Part shown: positions 11,775 to 22,234 of the stretch, piece by piece
How the letters are laid out: each line of letters starts with the position of its first letter
Position numbering within the stretch: the stretch's first letter is position 1
Source of the DNA: Anisodus tanguticus
Lineage: Eukaryota > Streptophyta > Magnoliopsida > Solanales > Solanaceae
Reading direction: 5' to 3'
NCBI GenBank assembly: GCA_034509755.1
Contig: CM067541.1
Coordinates: 21,812,001-21,876,000 of the forward strand
DNA: 64,000 bases
Position numbers and translations under genes: made by a program
The notes under the pieces: model-generated
What the model was told of the DNA's origin: nothing
Databases searched by the model: none
Seen by the model: only the letters and a program-made list of their open reading frames with translations

Positions 11775-12244
11775 AGTGTTGTCATCATTACGAAATGCTT
11801 CGGTTCATGAACCAAAGTGACGGTTCAATCAGAGAGTGACATGTGTCCGAAGTGGTAGAGTGATAAGACATGAGTCAGATTTTGGGAGAATTGAAAGCGT
11901 TTCATTTTCCCATCTATTTCGGAGTAATTTGAAAAGAAGCTTGCGAAAGAAGACACCGAAGGAATCATTTACACTTCCCAACACTTCAGTAAATTTTGAT
12001 CCGGAAAGTGTGGGGACTATCTGTATGCGGTGAAAATCGGCATGACACGTGGCATGATTTTGATATGAAAATTGAAGGAGGAAGCGATGTTCAACATCAG
12101 ATGCGAATTGAACCGAGGTGAGTCTGGATATCAAATCAAGATACAGTAGCGACCGAACCAGGTGGCACCAGATAGTGACCGGACCAGGTAGCACCGGATG
12201 AAAGATCGAAGAGGCTCAACGCGTACCCATTTCGGATATGGCGC

Positions 12245-12650
12245 CAACTGTTTCTCTTTGTTCATTAAGTGGTCGTTATTATCATTTAATTACATTTAAT
12301 GAGGGAATGATTCTCGGGCATAAATGTCTTGTAATGATAGCTATAAAAAAAGTTCAACCTTCATGTTGGAAGGTAATCTCATTCTCATTATTCATACTTG
12401 CACGATTTACTTACATCAATTACAACTGTTTGTTCTCATTATTGGTTCAAGCCCGAAGCAAATCAACTAAGGATCGGACCAAAGTCATTGGACAATTTCA
12501 ATCAAGATCATATTATTTCAGACTAATTTACTTGTTTATTATCTTTATTTGCTTACTTATTGTTAATTGCTTATTACACTTATTTACAAATTGATCCACG
12601 TGTCCTTAAAATCACTTACAAATTCAACTGTACCTTTTTGGCATAAACAT
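12245..12650 (+). repeat. Probable LTR of the Tat-type fragment
   Basis: The AT-rich block has a TATA-like GCTATAAAAAAAG near 12342 preceded by a repeated ATTTAAT motif and followed by a transcribed-leader-like pyrimidine-rich stretch. A palindromic GGCGCC lies at its left edge (12241-12246). The boundaries are approximate because no second LTR copy is in the window. Confidence 0.35.
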
Positions 12651-12857
12651 AGGTACTACTTAGTTCATAAGTAAATTGAACTTCAGTATTTAAATTCCAG
12701 CGAAATATATTAAAATTCCAAATTCAAGGTACATTTTAAGTAAAACATTGACTTTCACTCATAAATTTTCAATTTTTCACAAAAACAATTAAAAACTAAA
12801 TTCATGGTCAAAAATTCAAAACTTTTTCTGGTTTCAACTTTATATTTAATTTTGGAC

Positions 12858-13063
12858 TATTAGCATTAACTCTTTCCCACATTGCTTTTGTCTCACATTG
12901 GAAAAACACATTTGTATCTCATGTAATAGACCCTGTATAAAGGGCTTTAATTGCTTTTCTTTTACTTGCACTTTTAGCTCTCAAGAATAGTATTATTTTA
13001 TTATCTTGTTATTGCTTTGTAAGAATTCATGTTATGAATAAAAGACTTTCATGAATTCTATCA
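12858..13063 (+). repeat. 5' LTR of copia 3
   Basis: This 206-bp LTR has a TATA motif (TGTATAAAGGG near 12934). It ends TCTATCA immediately before the primer binding site. It is aligned end to end with 17555-17760 without gaps. Confidence 0.93.
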
Positions 13064-13076
13064 TGGTGTCAGAGCC
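13064..13076 (+). promoter_or_regulatory. Primer binding site (initiator Met tRNA) of copia 3
   Basis: TGGTGTCAGAGCC directly abuts the 5' LTR and differs by one base from the usual plant TGGTATCAGAGCC, the complement of the initiator tRNA-Met 3' end. Confidence 0.85.
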
Positions 13077-13365
13077 AAGAGCGCAAGTTAATATTTTTAG
13101 CTCGATCACGGATCCAACTCCGCGGTGAGTTAGTTGGGGGTTCGCATGCAGCACGCCCCTGATATCAGTTAAAAACATTATCTTGTTCTTGGCTTGTTTT
13201 GGAAGCTCGTGCTCGTTTTGGCTTCTCGCGCTCGTTCTGATCTTGGCTTCCACATCTGATTGGTGAGATCTGTCCTTTTTTATTTTGTTACTTGTTATTT
13301 GGGATTACCGCTTGTTATTTGGGATTGTTGCTTGTTATTTGGGATTTTTCTGTTTAAAATTCATA

Positions 13366-14256
13366 ATGGCTGGAAGTGATAATTCTTTGCAAACTATTGG
13401 TGTTCGGTTAGATGGAAAAAATTATTCCTATTGGAGCTATGTCATGGTAAATTTTCGGAAGGGAAAGGGGCTTTGGGATTATATGTCTGGAAAAACCAAA
13501 TGCCTTAAAATTGGAGATGGAAATTTTGATGAATTATTTAGGAATTGGGAGACCAATAATTCAAAGATTATTACTTGGACTAATAACTCTGTTGAACAAA
13601 GAATTGGTATTCAATTGGCTAAGTTCAAAACTGCTAAAGAGATTTGGGATTATCTGTCAAGATTGTTTGTGCAGAATAATTTTGCTGTTAAATATCCGTT
13701 ACAATATGAAATTCGTGCACTAGTACAAAATGACTTGGGCATTCAAGATTATTTCTGTGCAATGACCACTTTGTCAGATCAGTTAGCTACGACAGAATCT
13801 ACTGAATTGCAAGCATGCGATGCTTATATTAAATGTAGAGATGAAGATCGTCTTGTTCAGCTATTGATAGGTCTTCGGTCAGAATTTGAGAATTTTCGTT
13901 CAGGCTTGTTGCACCGCAAACCCTTACCATTTGTTGAAGATGTGGTAAATGAACTTATGGCTGAAGAAACATGTTTGAAGACTTTAAAAGGGGTACATAA
14001 GGCTTCTACTTTCGTACTGGCAGCTCCTTCATCTGCACCGGTCCTTGCTGCCCCTACACACTAGTATAGAACATCTATCATGGGTAATTGTAATTATTGC
14101 AAGAAACTAGGACACTGGAAGAATCAATGTCCTAAGCTACAGAAGACGTCAGGTTCTAAGCCTCCATATTCGGGACAAGGACAAAATCCTTCTCAACAGA
14201 AGCCATAATCTCGGGGTCAATTCCAGAACTCGTATCCACTGACTTAGGCTGCCTTT
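13366..14256 (+). pseudogene. copia 3 gag, three in-frame stops
   Basis: The start ATG at 13366 fits the family N-terminus (MAGSDNSLQTIGVRLDGKNY, with the conserved YSYW next). The open frame runs to TAG at 14062-14064. In the same frame the CCHC knuckle follows at 14089-14130 (CNYCKKLGHWKNQC), with all four ligands present. Further stops lie at 14206 (TAA) and 14245 (TAG). Two of the stops have the form expected from CAA or CAG by C-to-T change, which fits deamination of methylated cytosine in a silenced element. Gag would be the particle protein. Because the breaks are simple nonsense changes without indels up to this point, the copy decayed recently relative to its neighbours. Confidence 0.88.
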
Positions 14257-15345
14257 GTGCCCTCTCTTGATCACCCAACTTCAGGAGCCTCTATGAGTCA
14301 CAATACTGATTATGTAGCTGACCAATTTCAGAAGTTCCTCGCCTTTCAAAAGTTTCAACAGAATTCTCAGTCTTATGCTCTTTTTGTTCCTTCCGGCTCA
14401 TCACCATCTATTGGTTCAGGTATCATTTCATCTTCTTGGATCTTGGACTCTGGAGCTGGAAATCATATGACTCCTGATTCTTCCGTCTTTGTATCTATGT
14501 CTTCTGACCCCCCCTTCCACTTCTGTTGTGACTGCTAATGGCACACCTATGCCATTGACAAGCATTGGCACCATTCATACATCCACTATATCATTACCTG
14601 ATGTTTATTGCATTCCAAAATTACATATGAATCTTGTTTCTGCTGGTCAAATATGTGACTCTGGATGTTTTATTGGACTTTTCCCTAATTACAGGATCTA
14701 AAATCCAAGAGAGTGATTGGGACAGGGCGTAGAAAGGGGAGAGGTCTCTATGTTTTGGATGAGCTGCATCTTCCTACTCATGCAGCAGCTATGCCTGTTA
14801 ATCTGTCTTCTTTTCAGTTAACACATTTCTTTTCGAAGTTTTATTTGTGGCACTCTAGACTTGGTCATGTATCAGGTTCTCGCCTGCATTTTATGTGTAA
14901 TACTGGTGTTCTTGGTGATTTACAATCCGATGATATTTCTGATTGTAGTTGATGTAAATTTGGAAAATTTTCTATTTTGCCTTTTAATCTTAGTACTTAT
15001 ACTTCTTCTACACCATTTGATCTAGTTCATTCAGATGTTTGGGGCCCAGCACGTATCCCTACTAAGGGAGGCTCCAGATATTATGTTTCCTTTATTGATG
15101 ATTATACTCATCATTGTTGGGTTTATTTGTTGAAAAGACGCTCTGATTTTGTTCATACTTATGCTGAGTTTCAAGCCTATGTGAAAACTCAACATTCTGC
15201 CATTATTAAATGTTTTCAGGCTGATTTAGGAGGTGAATATACTAGTGGGGATCTTTCTAGTATTTTCAAAGCTGATGGTACAATACATCAGTCTTCTTGT
15301 ACTAATACACCACAACAAAATGGGGTAGCCGAGAGAAAACATTAG
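14257..15345 (+). pseudogene. copia 3 protease and integrase N-terminal part, frameshifted
   Basis: The aspartic protease active site reads SSWILDSGAGNHMT at about 14430-14471. Just beyond it a run of seven C (14508-14514) shifts the frame, and reading resumes in another frame as STSVVTANGTPMPLTSIGT. Another break near 14700 leads to the GAG-pre-integrase module (LYVLDELH...FYLWHSRLGH at 14746-14862), ended by TGA near 14950. The integrase core then reads LVHSDVWGPA (first Asp), FQADLGGEY (second Asp) and QQNGVAERKH (Glu), before a TAG at 15343-15345. After that stop the same frame continues into the long RT frame. Confidence 0.87.
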
Positions 15346-15369
15346 CATATTGTTGAGACAGCTAGATCC

Positions 15370-17547
15370 ATGCTTTTGTCCGCTAGTGTACCTAGTGAAT
15401 TTTGGGGAGAAGTTGTCCTTACATCTGTTTATCTTATTAATAGGATCCCTACCTCTCATAATTCTGGTATTTCTCCGTATGCTAGACTATTTGGTCACAC
15501 CCCACTATATTCCCATTTGAGAGTTTTTGGTTCTACATGTTTTGTTCTACGTCCACATGTAGAGCGTACTAAGTTATCTTCTCGTGTCGCCATTTGTGTT
15601 TTTCTTGGATATGGGGTTGGGCAGAAAGGTTATCGTTGTCATGATCCAGTTTCTGGAAAATTGTATGTGTCTCGTAATGTTTCCTTTATTGAGCATGTTC
15701 CTTTCTTTTCCATCCCACTTACCTCATATGACATGACAAAATCTGACCTTATTGATATTGATCCATTTGATGCTGATTGCCCATCTGATTCTACATCTAT
15801 ATCATATGTTCCTTCTCAGTCTTCTGGCAGGTCCCATGATATTGATACTCAGCCCCATCCTACGCCTATTTCAGAACCTCTTGTGGTTGCATATCCAGAT
15901 CCACCTCGCTATCCTAAACGCACTTTGCGATCTACTCAGGTATCCGATTTTTATTATTCTTGCTATGCTCCATCATTCGCTTCCTTTCTAGTTTCTATTA
16001 ATTCTTTCTGTGAGCCTACCTCCTACTCTGAGGCAGCTCGTGATCCTCTTTGGAAAGAGGCTATGAATGAGGAACTGACTGCTTTGAACAAAGCTGGTAC
16101 TTGGGATTTGGTTTCTCTACCGACTGGTAAGAAAACTATTGGTTCTCGATGGGTGTACAAGATTAAGACAAAGTCTGATGGTTCTATTGAGCGATATAAA
16201 GCTCGTTTAGTTGCAAAGGGTTTTGCTCAAGAATATGATATATATTATGAAGAGACTTTTGCACCTGTTGCAAAGATGACATCTGTCCGGGTTCATATTG
16301 CAGTGGCCTCTGTTCGTCATTGGCATATTTCACAAATGGATGTTAAAAATGCTTTTTTGAATGGGGATCTTCAAGAAGAAGTCTACATGGTCCCTCCATA
16401 TGGTGTTTCACATAGTCCAGGACAAGTGTGCAGGCTTAAGAAAGCTCTGTATGGTCTCAAACAAGCTCCAATAACTTGGTTCAACAAGTTCTCCACTGTA
16501 GTATCATCTCTTGGGTTTATTTCCAGCTTTCATGATTCGGCGTTATTTGTTAAATCATCCCCTGCAGGTTGTATTTTGCTTTTGTTGTATGTTGATGACA
16601 TGATCATTACAGGTGATGATATTGATGGTATTGCAAACCTAAAATCTATTTTATCTCGCCGTTTTGAGATGAAAGATTTAGGTCATCTACGTTACTTATT
16701 AGGCATTGCGGTAGCTTATTCTGAGAAGGGATATCTTCTCTCTCAGTCTAAGTACACTGCAGATATTCTTGAGCGGGCTCGTCTCACAGATACTCGTATA
16801 GTTGACTCTCCTCTTGAGGTTAATGTTCGATATACACCTACTGACGGGGATCATCTTCCTGATCCCACTTTATATCGTTCAGTTGTAGGGAGTCTGGTGT
16901 ACCTCACCATTACTCGCCCTGACATTTCATATGTTGTTCACATTGTCAGTCAGTTTGTTTGCTCTCCTACATCTGTACATTGGGCTGCAGTTATGCATAT
17001 TCTTCGCTATCTTCAAGGGACGATTTATCAGAGTCACTTGTTTTCATCGACCTCATCCTTGGAGCTTCGTGCATTTTCTGATGTAGATTGGGCTGGTGAC
17101 CTAACTGATCGGAAATCAACTACTGGTTATTGTGTATTTTTAGGAGATTCACTCATCTTATGGAAAAGCAAGAAACAAGATGTGGTTTCTCGCTCTTCAA
17201 CTGAGGCAGAGTATCGTGCTATGGCTTCTACTACGTGTAAGATTGTATGGTTACGTCGTTTATTGGTTGATATGGGTGTCTCTCTTTCTTCACCAACACC
17301 GATGTACTGTGATAATAAGAGTTCTATTCAGATTGCGCACAATACAGTCTTTCATGAACGTACCAAGCATATTGAGATTGATTGTCATATTATTCGATAT
17401 CATCTTCAGCAGCGCACTCTATCCTTGCCATTTGTCTCATCTTCGATGCAACTTGCAGATTTCTTCACAAAGGTGCATACCTTAAAGCGTCACCGGTTCT
17501 TTCTTGACAAACTCTCGATGCTTCTGTCTACACCATCGCGAGTTTGA
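15370..17547 (+). CDS. copia 3 integrase C-terminus, reverse transcriptase and RNase H
   Basis: This is an uninterrupted frame of 725 codons. Residues 1-115 are the end of integrase (VPSEFWGEVV, GYGVGQKGYRCHDP). About 115-220 is a variable linker. RT spans roughly 230-475, with SRWVYKIKTK, YKARLVAKGF, QMDVKNAFLNGDLQEEVYM, LKKALYGLKQAP and the catalytic YVDD at 407-410. RNase H covers roughly 568-690 with SDVDWAGD (570-577), STEAEYRAMA, YCDNKSS and a late Asp in HIEIDCHII. All catalytic acidic residues appear present. The natural protein would start in gag; the ATG used here is internal and follows a TAG in the same frame, so this is not an independent gene. It synthesises element DNA in the cytoplasmic particle. 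Confidence 0.9.
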   Translation: MLLSASVPSEFWGEVVLTSVYLINRIPTSHNSGISPYARLFGHTPLYSHLRVFGSTCFVLRPHVERTKLSSRVAICVFLGYGVGQKGYRCHDPVSGKLYVSRNVSFIEHVPFFSIPLTSYDMTKSDLIDIDPFDADCPSDSTSISYVPSQSSGRSHDIDTQPHPTPISEPLVVAYPDPPRYPKRTLRSTQVSDFYYSCYAPSFASFLVSINSFCEPTSYSEAARDPLWKEAMNEELTALNKAGTWDLVSLPTGKKTIGSRWVYKIKTKSDGSIERYKARLVAKGFAQEYDIYYEETFAPVAKMTSVRVHIAVASVRHWHISQMDVKNAFLNGDLQEEVYMVPPYGVSHSPGQVCRLKKALYGLKQAPITWFNKFSTVVSSLGFISSFHDSALFVKSSPAGCILLLLYVDDMIITGDDIDGIANLKSILSRRFEMKDLGHLRYLLGIAVAYSEKGYLLSQSKYTADILERARLTDTRIVDSPLEVNVRYTPTDGDHLPDPTLYRSVVGSLVYLTITRPDISYVVHIVSQFVCSPTSVHWAAVMHILRYLQGTIYQSHLFSSTSSLELRAFSDVDWAGDLTDRKSTTGYCVFLGDSLILWKSKKQDVVSRSSTEAEYRAMASTTCKIVWLRRLLVDMGVSLSSPTPMYCDNKSSIQIAHNTVFHERTKHIEIDCHIIRYHLQQRTLSLPFVSSSMQLADFFTKVHTLKRHRFFLDKLSMLLSTPSRV

Positions 17548-17554
17548 GAGGAGA

Positions 17555-17760
17555 TATTAGCATTAACTCTTTCCCACATTACTTTTGTCTCACATTGGAA
17601 AAACACATTTGTATCTCATGTAATAGACCCTATATAAAAGACTTTACTTGTTTTTCTTTTACTTGCACTTTTAGCTCTAAAAAATAGTATTATTTTATTA
17701 TCTTATTATTACTTTATAAGAATTCATGTTATGAATAAAAGATTTTCATGAATTCTATCA
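17555..17760 (+). repeat. 3' LTR of copia 3
   Basis: This 206-bp LTR is preceded by the purine tract GAGAGGAGA (17546-17554) after the RNase H stop. It differs from the 5' copy by 12 substitutions and no indels, and has a TATA motif near 17631. Confidence 0.93.
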
Positions 17761-17765
17761 TGCAC

Positions 17766-19066
17766 TTCAACGAAACTATAGAAAAACAACCAAGTTTAGA
17801 AATTATCATTTCCCAAGTCTTGACTTGTTTATTGGCATTTGGGTCGGTTACTAATATTAGCAGTAAATTGGGAATTATTGGCCGCAGTTTCGAGTGAACA
17901 CAAAAAGCAGAACAGCTAACGAGAGATTATGTGATCTTTCAACATGTGCTTCTTAAATTCTACACACTTCTAGGAATTTCATTAATTATAGAATAGATAA
18001 CGCGATTTCCTATGCTTGGACGAACGCCCTTAATGCTGTTTGTTGGTGGGTGACACCGCTGGTGTAGCCAACACATAATCCTCTGAATATTTGGACGTTA
18101 TTAGGAGTTCGACCGAAAATATATATTATTAAAAAAATTATATATGTATAGTAGATTATAAATTTTATTGATTTCTTTATATATTTATTTTATTTTTATT
18201 TTAAATTCACTTCATGAAAATTCTGACTTCCCTATATCTAGACACTTTTGAGATACACCAAGCAAAAAGTCGTTTCCTTCTTTCTATTTAAAGAATGTAA
18301 TTAGTTAAACTTAAAGTCCAACAATAATATAGGATATTTCTTTTATTTCTAATTTATAAAAAAAAAAGTGAGAGAGGGAACCCGTGAGAATTGGAAGGGA
18401 AAAGAGTAGCTTAATCGATGTAATTTAAAGTTGCGACAATTAAGCCGCAACATCAATCTATAAATTAAAGAACATAAAATAACCGTTTCAATAGATATAC
18501 GAACAAATATCGGAGGTAATGAAGTAGATGAAATAATTTTTACACATATCCTTGCTTATACACATCATCTCCTTCCTTTATCAATAGTTCAGCCAGTTGA
18601 TATGCTTGTTCAAGTAATTAAAAGTCAACTTATTAATATGTAACTTCACTCATTAGAAACTTAAAAAATTATTTCGCCAAACCTTAATCAATATTGAACG
18701 TATAAAATTCCCTTCAAATTGTATTCGGCTAAATTTAAATATTGTAAATATTCTCTCATTTTCATCCACGTGGGTTTTAAATTTCCAATTATATTTATTT
18801 TTGTATTTGCAAAGCATGAATAGCTCCTCGTATTTTGTACTAGTAGTAATTTGTAATTTGAGTTGGGAAGGTTGTCAGTTGGGGACTTCAATTGGTTATG
18901 CTCTTCACACTTGACAGTACTGAATAAGTAACCAGTCTATCTCTTATACTCGTAATTCAACCACAATCTTTCCCTTTTTCTTCCTATCATATCTTTTTAA
19001 TAGTGTATTTGACTGCCATTTTGTTTCGCCCTCACAAAACAAACTTATCTCCATTTTGTGTCCACA
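17766..19066 (+). other. Upstream region of the EPFL9 gene, no other gene seen
   Basis: The sequence is AT-rich with no convincing coding sequence or RNA gene. The last 150 bases before 19067 are pyrimidine-rich (for example CTTTCCCTTTTTCTTCC near 18970), which resembles the Y-patch found near plant transcription starts. No canonical TATA box is placed convincingly. The copia 3 3' LTR ends about 1.3 kb upstream of the start codon. Confidence 0.4.
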
Positions 19067-19892
19067 ATGGCCAGAATTAGACTCCTCTTACTCCTCCATT
19101 ACCTGCTCTTCATCTTACTTTCTTCACTTGCACTTTTACAAGGTCACATTCACCATTTGCATTATTTTCCTTTTTTGTCATTCAAATACTTGGCTAATAA
19201 ATAAAGCTCTGAACTTTTAATTTCCATTGCTCGCAGGGTCAAGAATTCAAGCCATAATTCCTCTTTCTCAAAGGGCCTATCAAAAGTTTCAGCCTCTGGA
19301 AGCTTTACACTATGAGGTAGGAGAAATATATACTCCTTTATTTCAATTTATTTGACACTTTTCGCTTTTGAATATTTAAAATTCTTTATTTGATCGTATA
19401 TTTGGACATAGAAATAAAATTCATACATTTGTGTATGTAAAAAGTACATATGTTACAATAATTAATAATTTAAAATATTTAAAAAACACTTGAAAGCATA
19501 CGGTGAAAAATTAATTTGTTTGACTCACAAAATCCTAACACCATCACATAAAATTGGGAAGTATGGAGTATTACTTTTTTATTCTTTCCTTCTTTTGTTT
19601 TTTCAATTTGTGAATTCAATTGTATTCTTGATGAAAAAAGACATTCTTTCTTCATTTCCTTCTTTTTTTACATAAATTGTAAATTGAATTGTATTTTTGG
19701 TGGCAAAAGGGTGGTGGAAAAAGATGGGTTCAAAAGAATTCAAGAAGGTTGATGATAGGATCAGTGGCTCCAACCTGTACTTACAATGAATGCAGAGGAT
19801 GCAAGTACAAATGCAGAGCAGAGCAAGTGCCAGTTGAGGGGAATGACCCAATGAATAGCCCTTACCACTACAAATGTGTTTGTCACCGGTAG
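19067..19892 (+). CDS. EPFL9: STOMAGEN / EPFL9 precursor (epidermal patterning factor-like 9)
   Basis: There are three exons. 19067-19142 encodes a signal peptide (basic MARIRL, then a Leu-rich core, residues 1 to about 25). 19237-19316 encodes part of the propeptide. 19710-19892 encodes the rest of the propeptide and the mature peptide, ending TAG. Introns are 94 and 393 bp with GT...AG ends, phases 1 and 0, giving 112 residues. The last 45 residues begin IGSVAPTCTYNECRGC and contain six cysteines at mature positions 8, 13, 16, 20, 41 and 43, the pattern of STOMAGEN. The family peptide is secreted from mesophyll, competes with EPF1/EPF2 at ERECTA-family and TMM receptors, and raises stomatal density. 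Exon joins are inferred from splice signals, frame and family resemblance. The third-exon acceptor (GCAAAAG) has a poor pyrimidine tract, which is the weakest point. No disabling change is visible. Confidence 0.93.
19333..19568 (+). mobile_element. Stowaway-like MITE inside EPFL9 intron 2
   Basis: The 236-bp segment is flanked by TA on each side. The left end CTCCTTTATTTCAATTTATT and the inverted right end CTCCATACTTCCCAATTTTA share the CTCC...CAATTT terminus of Solanaceae Stowaway MITEs. It accounts for more than half of the intron. Terminal inverted repeats are diverged. Confidence 0.6.
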
Positions 19893-20566
19893 CCAATTCT
19901 ATTAATGTCACAACATAATAGCCAGCAGCCTTCCAAGAAGAAGGGTACTTTGAAGTTTTCATCATTTTTCCCATTTATGATCTTGTGAGAGTTTCAATAT
20001 TGTTCTTTTTGAGGTAGGGTTGCGCTTGAATTTTTGTTTATAATCGAGTCTTTTGTCTTCTATAGTGTAATTCCGGTTGCTTGAATTTGATTTTTTTAAT
20101 CTGAATTATGCCTTTTTCTTCAAATGGAAAGAGATTTTTGCATGTTCTTTTTCCACTTCTATATATGTATTTGTTAATGCACCAGATATGCAGATTGCAG
20201 AGATAGATACCTTTGGGCTAAGAAAGGCTGAAGCAAGTGATTCTAAAGTGCAGTATAAAATTAAGTTGCACTAGTATTAAAAATATCTTCCAAGTAAAGA
20301 GAAATGATGTTTGATATTTCTCTTCTTTTCTTTCATTCTTTCTACAAGTGTTCCACTTCCATAATTGAAAATAGAAGAAACGGGAAATTAAAGACGCCAA
20401 GCTACATGGGTGAAGTTACAAAATCCAATAATTTCTAACCTTATATTTATATTTCAAAATTCACTTAATATATATAAATAATTTATCAAAATCTCAATAA
20501 GTTTTTTTTCTAAAATTTAAAACCCAAAAACTTGATATCCTTATTTCATCTTGCTGTAAAGTTGAA
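19893..20566 (+). other. 3' flank of EPFL9
   Basis: This should contain the 3' UTR. No AATAAA near the stop is convincing, and no other gene is seen. The sequence is AT-rich and low in coding signal. Confidence 0.35.
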
Positions 20567-20745
20567 GGGGGCCTTGACATAACTCGTAAATTTGTTGTCA
20601 TGTGACTAGGAGGTCACAGATTCTAGTTGTGGGAACATCATCTTGTAAAAATACAAGGTAAGACTACATATAATAAAAATTTGTGGTTCGATAATTTTTC
20701 GAACTCCGCGCATAGCTGAAGCTTGGTGCACCGAACTGCCCTATA
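20567..20745 (+). mobile_element. tRNA-derived SINE (TS/SolS type of Solanaceae)
   Basis: The body matches the remembered consensus of the tobacco TS and Solanaceae SolS SINEs. A GGGCCTTGACATAACTCGTA head holds the A box, a segment around AGGAGGTCACAGATTCTAG (20610-20625) is the B-box region, then a GTAAGACTACATA segment, and the tail region CGCGCATAGCTGAAGCTTGG and GCACCGAACTGCCC. A and B boxes are the internal RNA polymerase III promoter of SINEs. The B box is diverged (ATTCTAG for TTCGAG), so the copy is old. A target duplication was not found. Confidence 0.75.
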
Positions 20746-21130
20746 TACCTAATTGAGTCGAGCTGTTGCAACATCTTGTATGGACGTTTATTTTGGGCAT
20801 GGGAGAAAAGGAACAACCAAGAAGGTAACAAAATTATAAATGAACCTTAAAAGTAGCATGAGTGTGATGTACCAAAGGAGTATGGGGATTTTGCAACAAG
20901 TGGGGATAAGGCTACCATAGAAGGGTTTAGACGAAGAAGCAAGAAAAGAAACAAATGCAAGTGGCACATGGAAGTGGTCCCAAGAATTCGAATCTGGCTT
21001 CGAATAGGTCACATGGGGCAATATTTGTAAGCATTTGTTCATGGCAGAAGATATCCGTAACCAATGGCGAATTGTCACTGCCAATCGGAGAGGAAAATAG
21101 TGTGCATGAACTGATTTCCAACAATTCAAG
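20746..21130 (+). other. Intergenic DNA
   Basis: No gene, RNA or mobile-element end is recognised between the SINE and the next MITE. Confidence 0.4.
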
Positions 21131-21132
21131 TA

Positions 21133-21357
21133 CTCCCCCGTCCCAATTTAAGTGTCTTAGTTTGACTTGACACGAAATTTAAAAAATAAAGGGAGACTTT
21201 TTAAAGCTTGTGGTCTTAAGTTAAAGATGTGTGAGTCTTTTAAATCTTGTGGTCTTAAACTTGCCTTGACATTGAAAAATTTACTAAATATAGAAAGAGA
21301 CTATTTTTGAGACAGACTAAAAAGAAAAGTAACACACTTAAATTGAGACTGAGGAAG
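21133..21357 (+). mobile_element. Stowaway MITE
   Basis: The 225-bp element has TA target duplications at 21131-21132 and 21358-21359. Its left end CTCCCCCGTCCCAATTTAAG and inverted right end CTTCCTCAGTCTCAATTTAA are the Stowaway (Tc1/mariner-mobilised) terminus common in Solanaceae. It has no coding capacity. Confidence 0.82.
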
Positions 21358-21359
21358 TA

Positions 21360-21848
21360 GCTATTATAGTACAATACAGCAAGAAAAGTTAATTTGCTAC
21401 AATGATATGCATAATCGAGAAGTGTGGTGGGATGAACAATAATAGGGATGATAAAATTAGCTCATGAAAAATATGATTCATCTAATTTGGACAGACTAAT
21501 AACATATCGTTCATTAACTCAATCTATTTTGACCCACTCAATTAAATCTATCTAACAATTGGATTGATATGTAGCTCAAACTTACTTCGTGAGAAATCTT
21601 GTCAAATTATTTTTAAGATTTTATTTCTTATATGATATGTCATTTATGATCATAATAAAGGAAAATATTTTTTAGGTAATTAAAAAAATTTATAACAAAA
21701 CAAATAAAGAAAATAAAACTATGTAAGAGTTGGGTGGTTTGGGCATGAATCTATTGTTTAACACATCTTGACCCTCATTTCTAAAACTCAATCCATTACA
21801 ATCCAATCAAATATAATCCTACCCATCCATTTACAACCAGGTAAATCT
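21360..21848 (+). other. Intergenic AT-rich DNA
   Basis: Nothing is recognised here beyond low-complexity AT-rich sequence. Confidence 0.4.
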
Positions 21849-22234
21849 TGTTAGCGTTCGCCCTAATTTTTTTACCTTATTTTTGTATTTTACTTTTTTT
21901 TGAAGGAAGGAAAGTTTACCATAATTGATTTTTATTTTTCCTAAAAGGAAAATATAAATCTTCCATTTTGAGTAGCCCCTTTTCTTGGAAGAAAAGTTAG
22001 GACTTTTATAAATTGAAGATTCTCCCTTCCTACGACAACACAGTATCATCCGCAATATAGTCATTAAGAGAGTTTTGTTTAGGGAGAGGTTATTCTCTCA
22101 ATGATTTTTTATGCTTTTATATTAGTTTTCTTATATGTAGGCCAATTAGCCAAACCATATCAATATTTTAAGTCTCTTTTAGTATAGTTCTATTTATTTC
22201 TGACTTATCGTCGTTCAAGGTTTGCAATTATTAG
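21849..22234 (+). repeat. Direct repeat copy 1 (putative LTR)
   Basis: Left member of the ~385-bp direct pair. Similarity runs from about TGTTAGCG to CAATTATTAG. Confidence 0.6.

Larger units (their letters stand above)
9105..12650 (+). mobile_element. 3' fragment of a Tat-type Ty3/gypsy element with antisense ORF
   Basis: The region carries a long decayed coding sequence on the minus strand and, to its right, LTR-like sequence in plus orientation (TATA motif GCTATAAAAAAAG near 12342, start near 12245). An antisense ORF lying between pol and the 3' LTR is a described feature of Tat-lineage gypsy elements (antisense ORFs related to Pfam Transposase_28, 'putative gypsy type transposon'). I therefore read this as the 3' part of such an element. 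No pol remains, and the left end abuts a copia fragment at about 9105. Confidence 0.5.
12853..17765 (+). mobile_element. Complete Ty1/copia element 3 with short LTRs
   Basis: The element is 4903 bp (12858-17760) and bounded by two 206-bp LTRs. The flanking 5-mers are TGGAC (12853-12857) and TGCAC (17761-17765), a target duplication with one mismatch. The two LTRs differ at 12 of 206 positions by direct reading, all substitutions, and 10 of the 12 are G-to-A or C-to-T changes in the 3' copy. LTR termini are TATTAGC...TATCA rather than TG...CA at the left. The internal region holds PBS, gag, protease, integrase, RT and RNase H in copia order. Confidence 0.93.

Noticed and set aside
12241..12256. 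GGCGCCAAC as a possible minus-strand primer binding site
   Set aside because: GGCGCC is self-complementary, so orientation is ambiguous, and the TATA-like motif supports plus-strand LTR orientation instead.
20077..20400. Short frames after the EPFL9 gene
   Set aside because: They begin in the 3' flank, have no motif, and are typical chance frames in AT-rich DNA.
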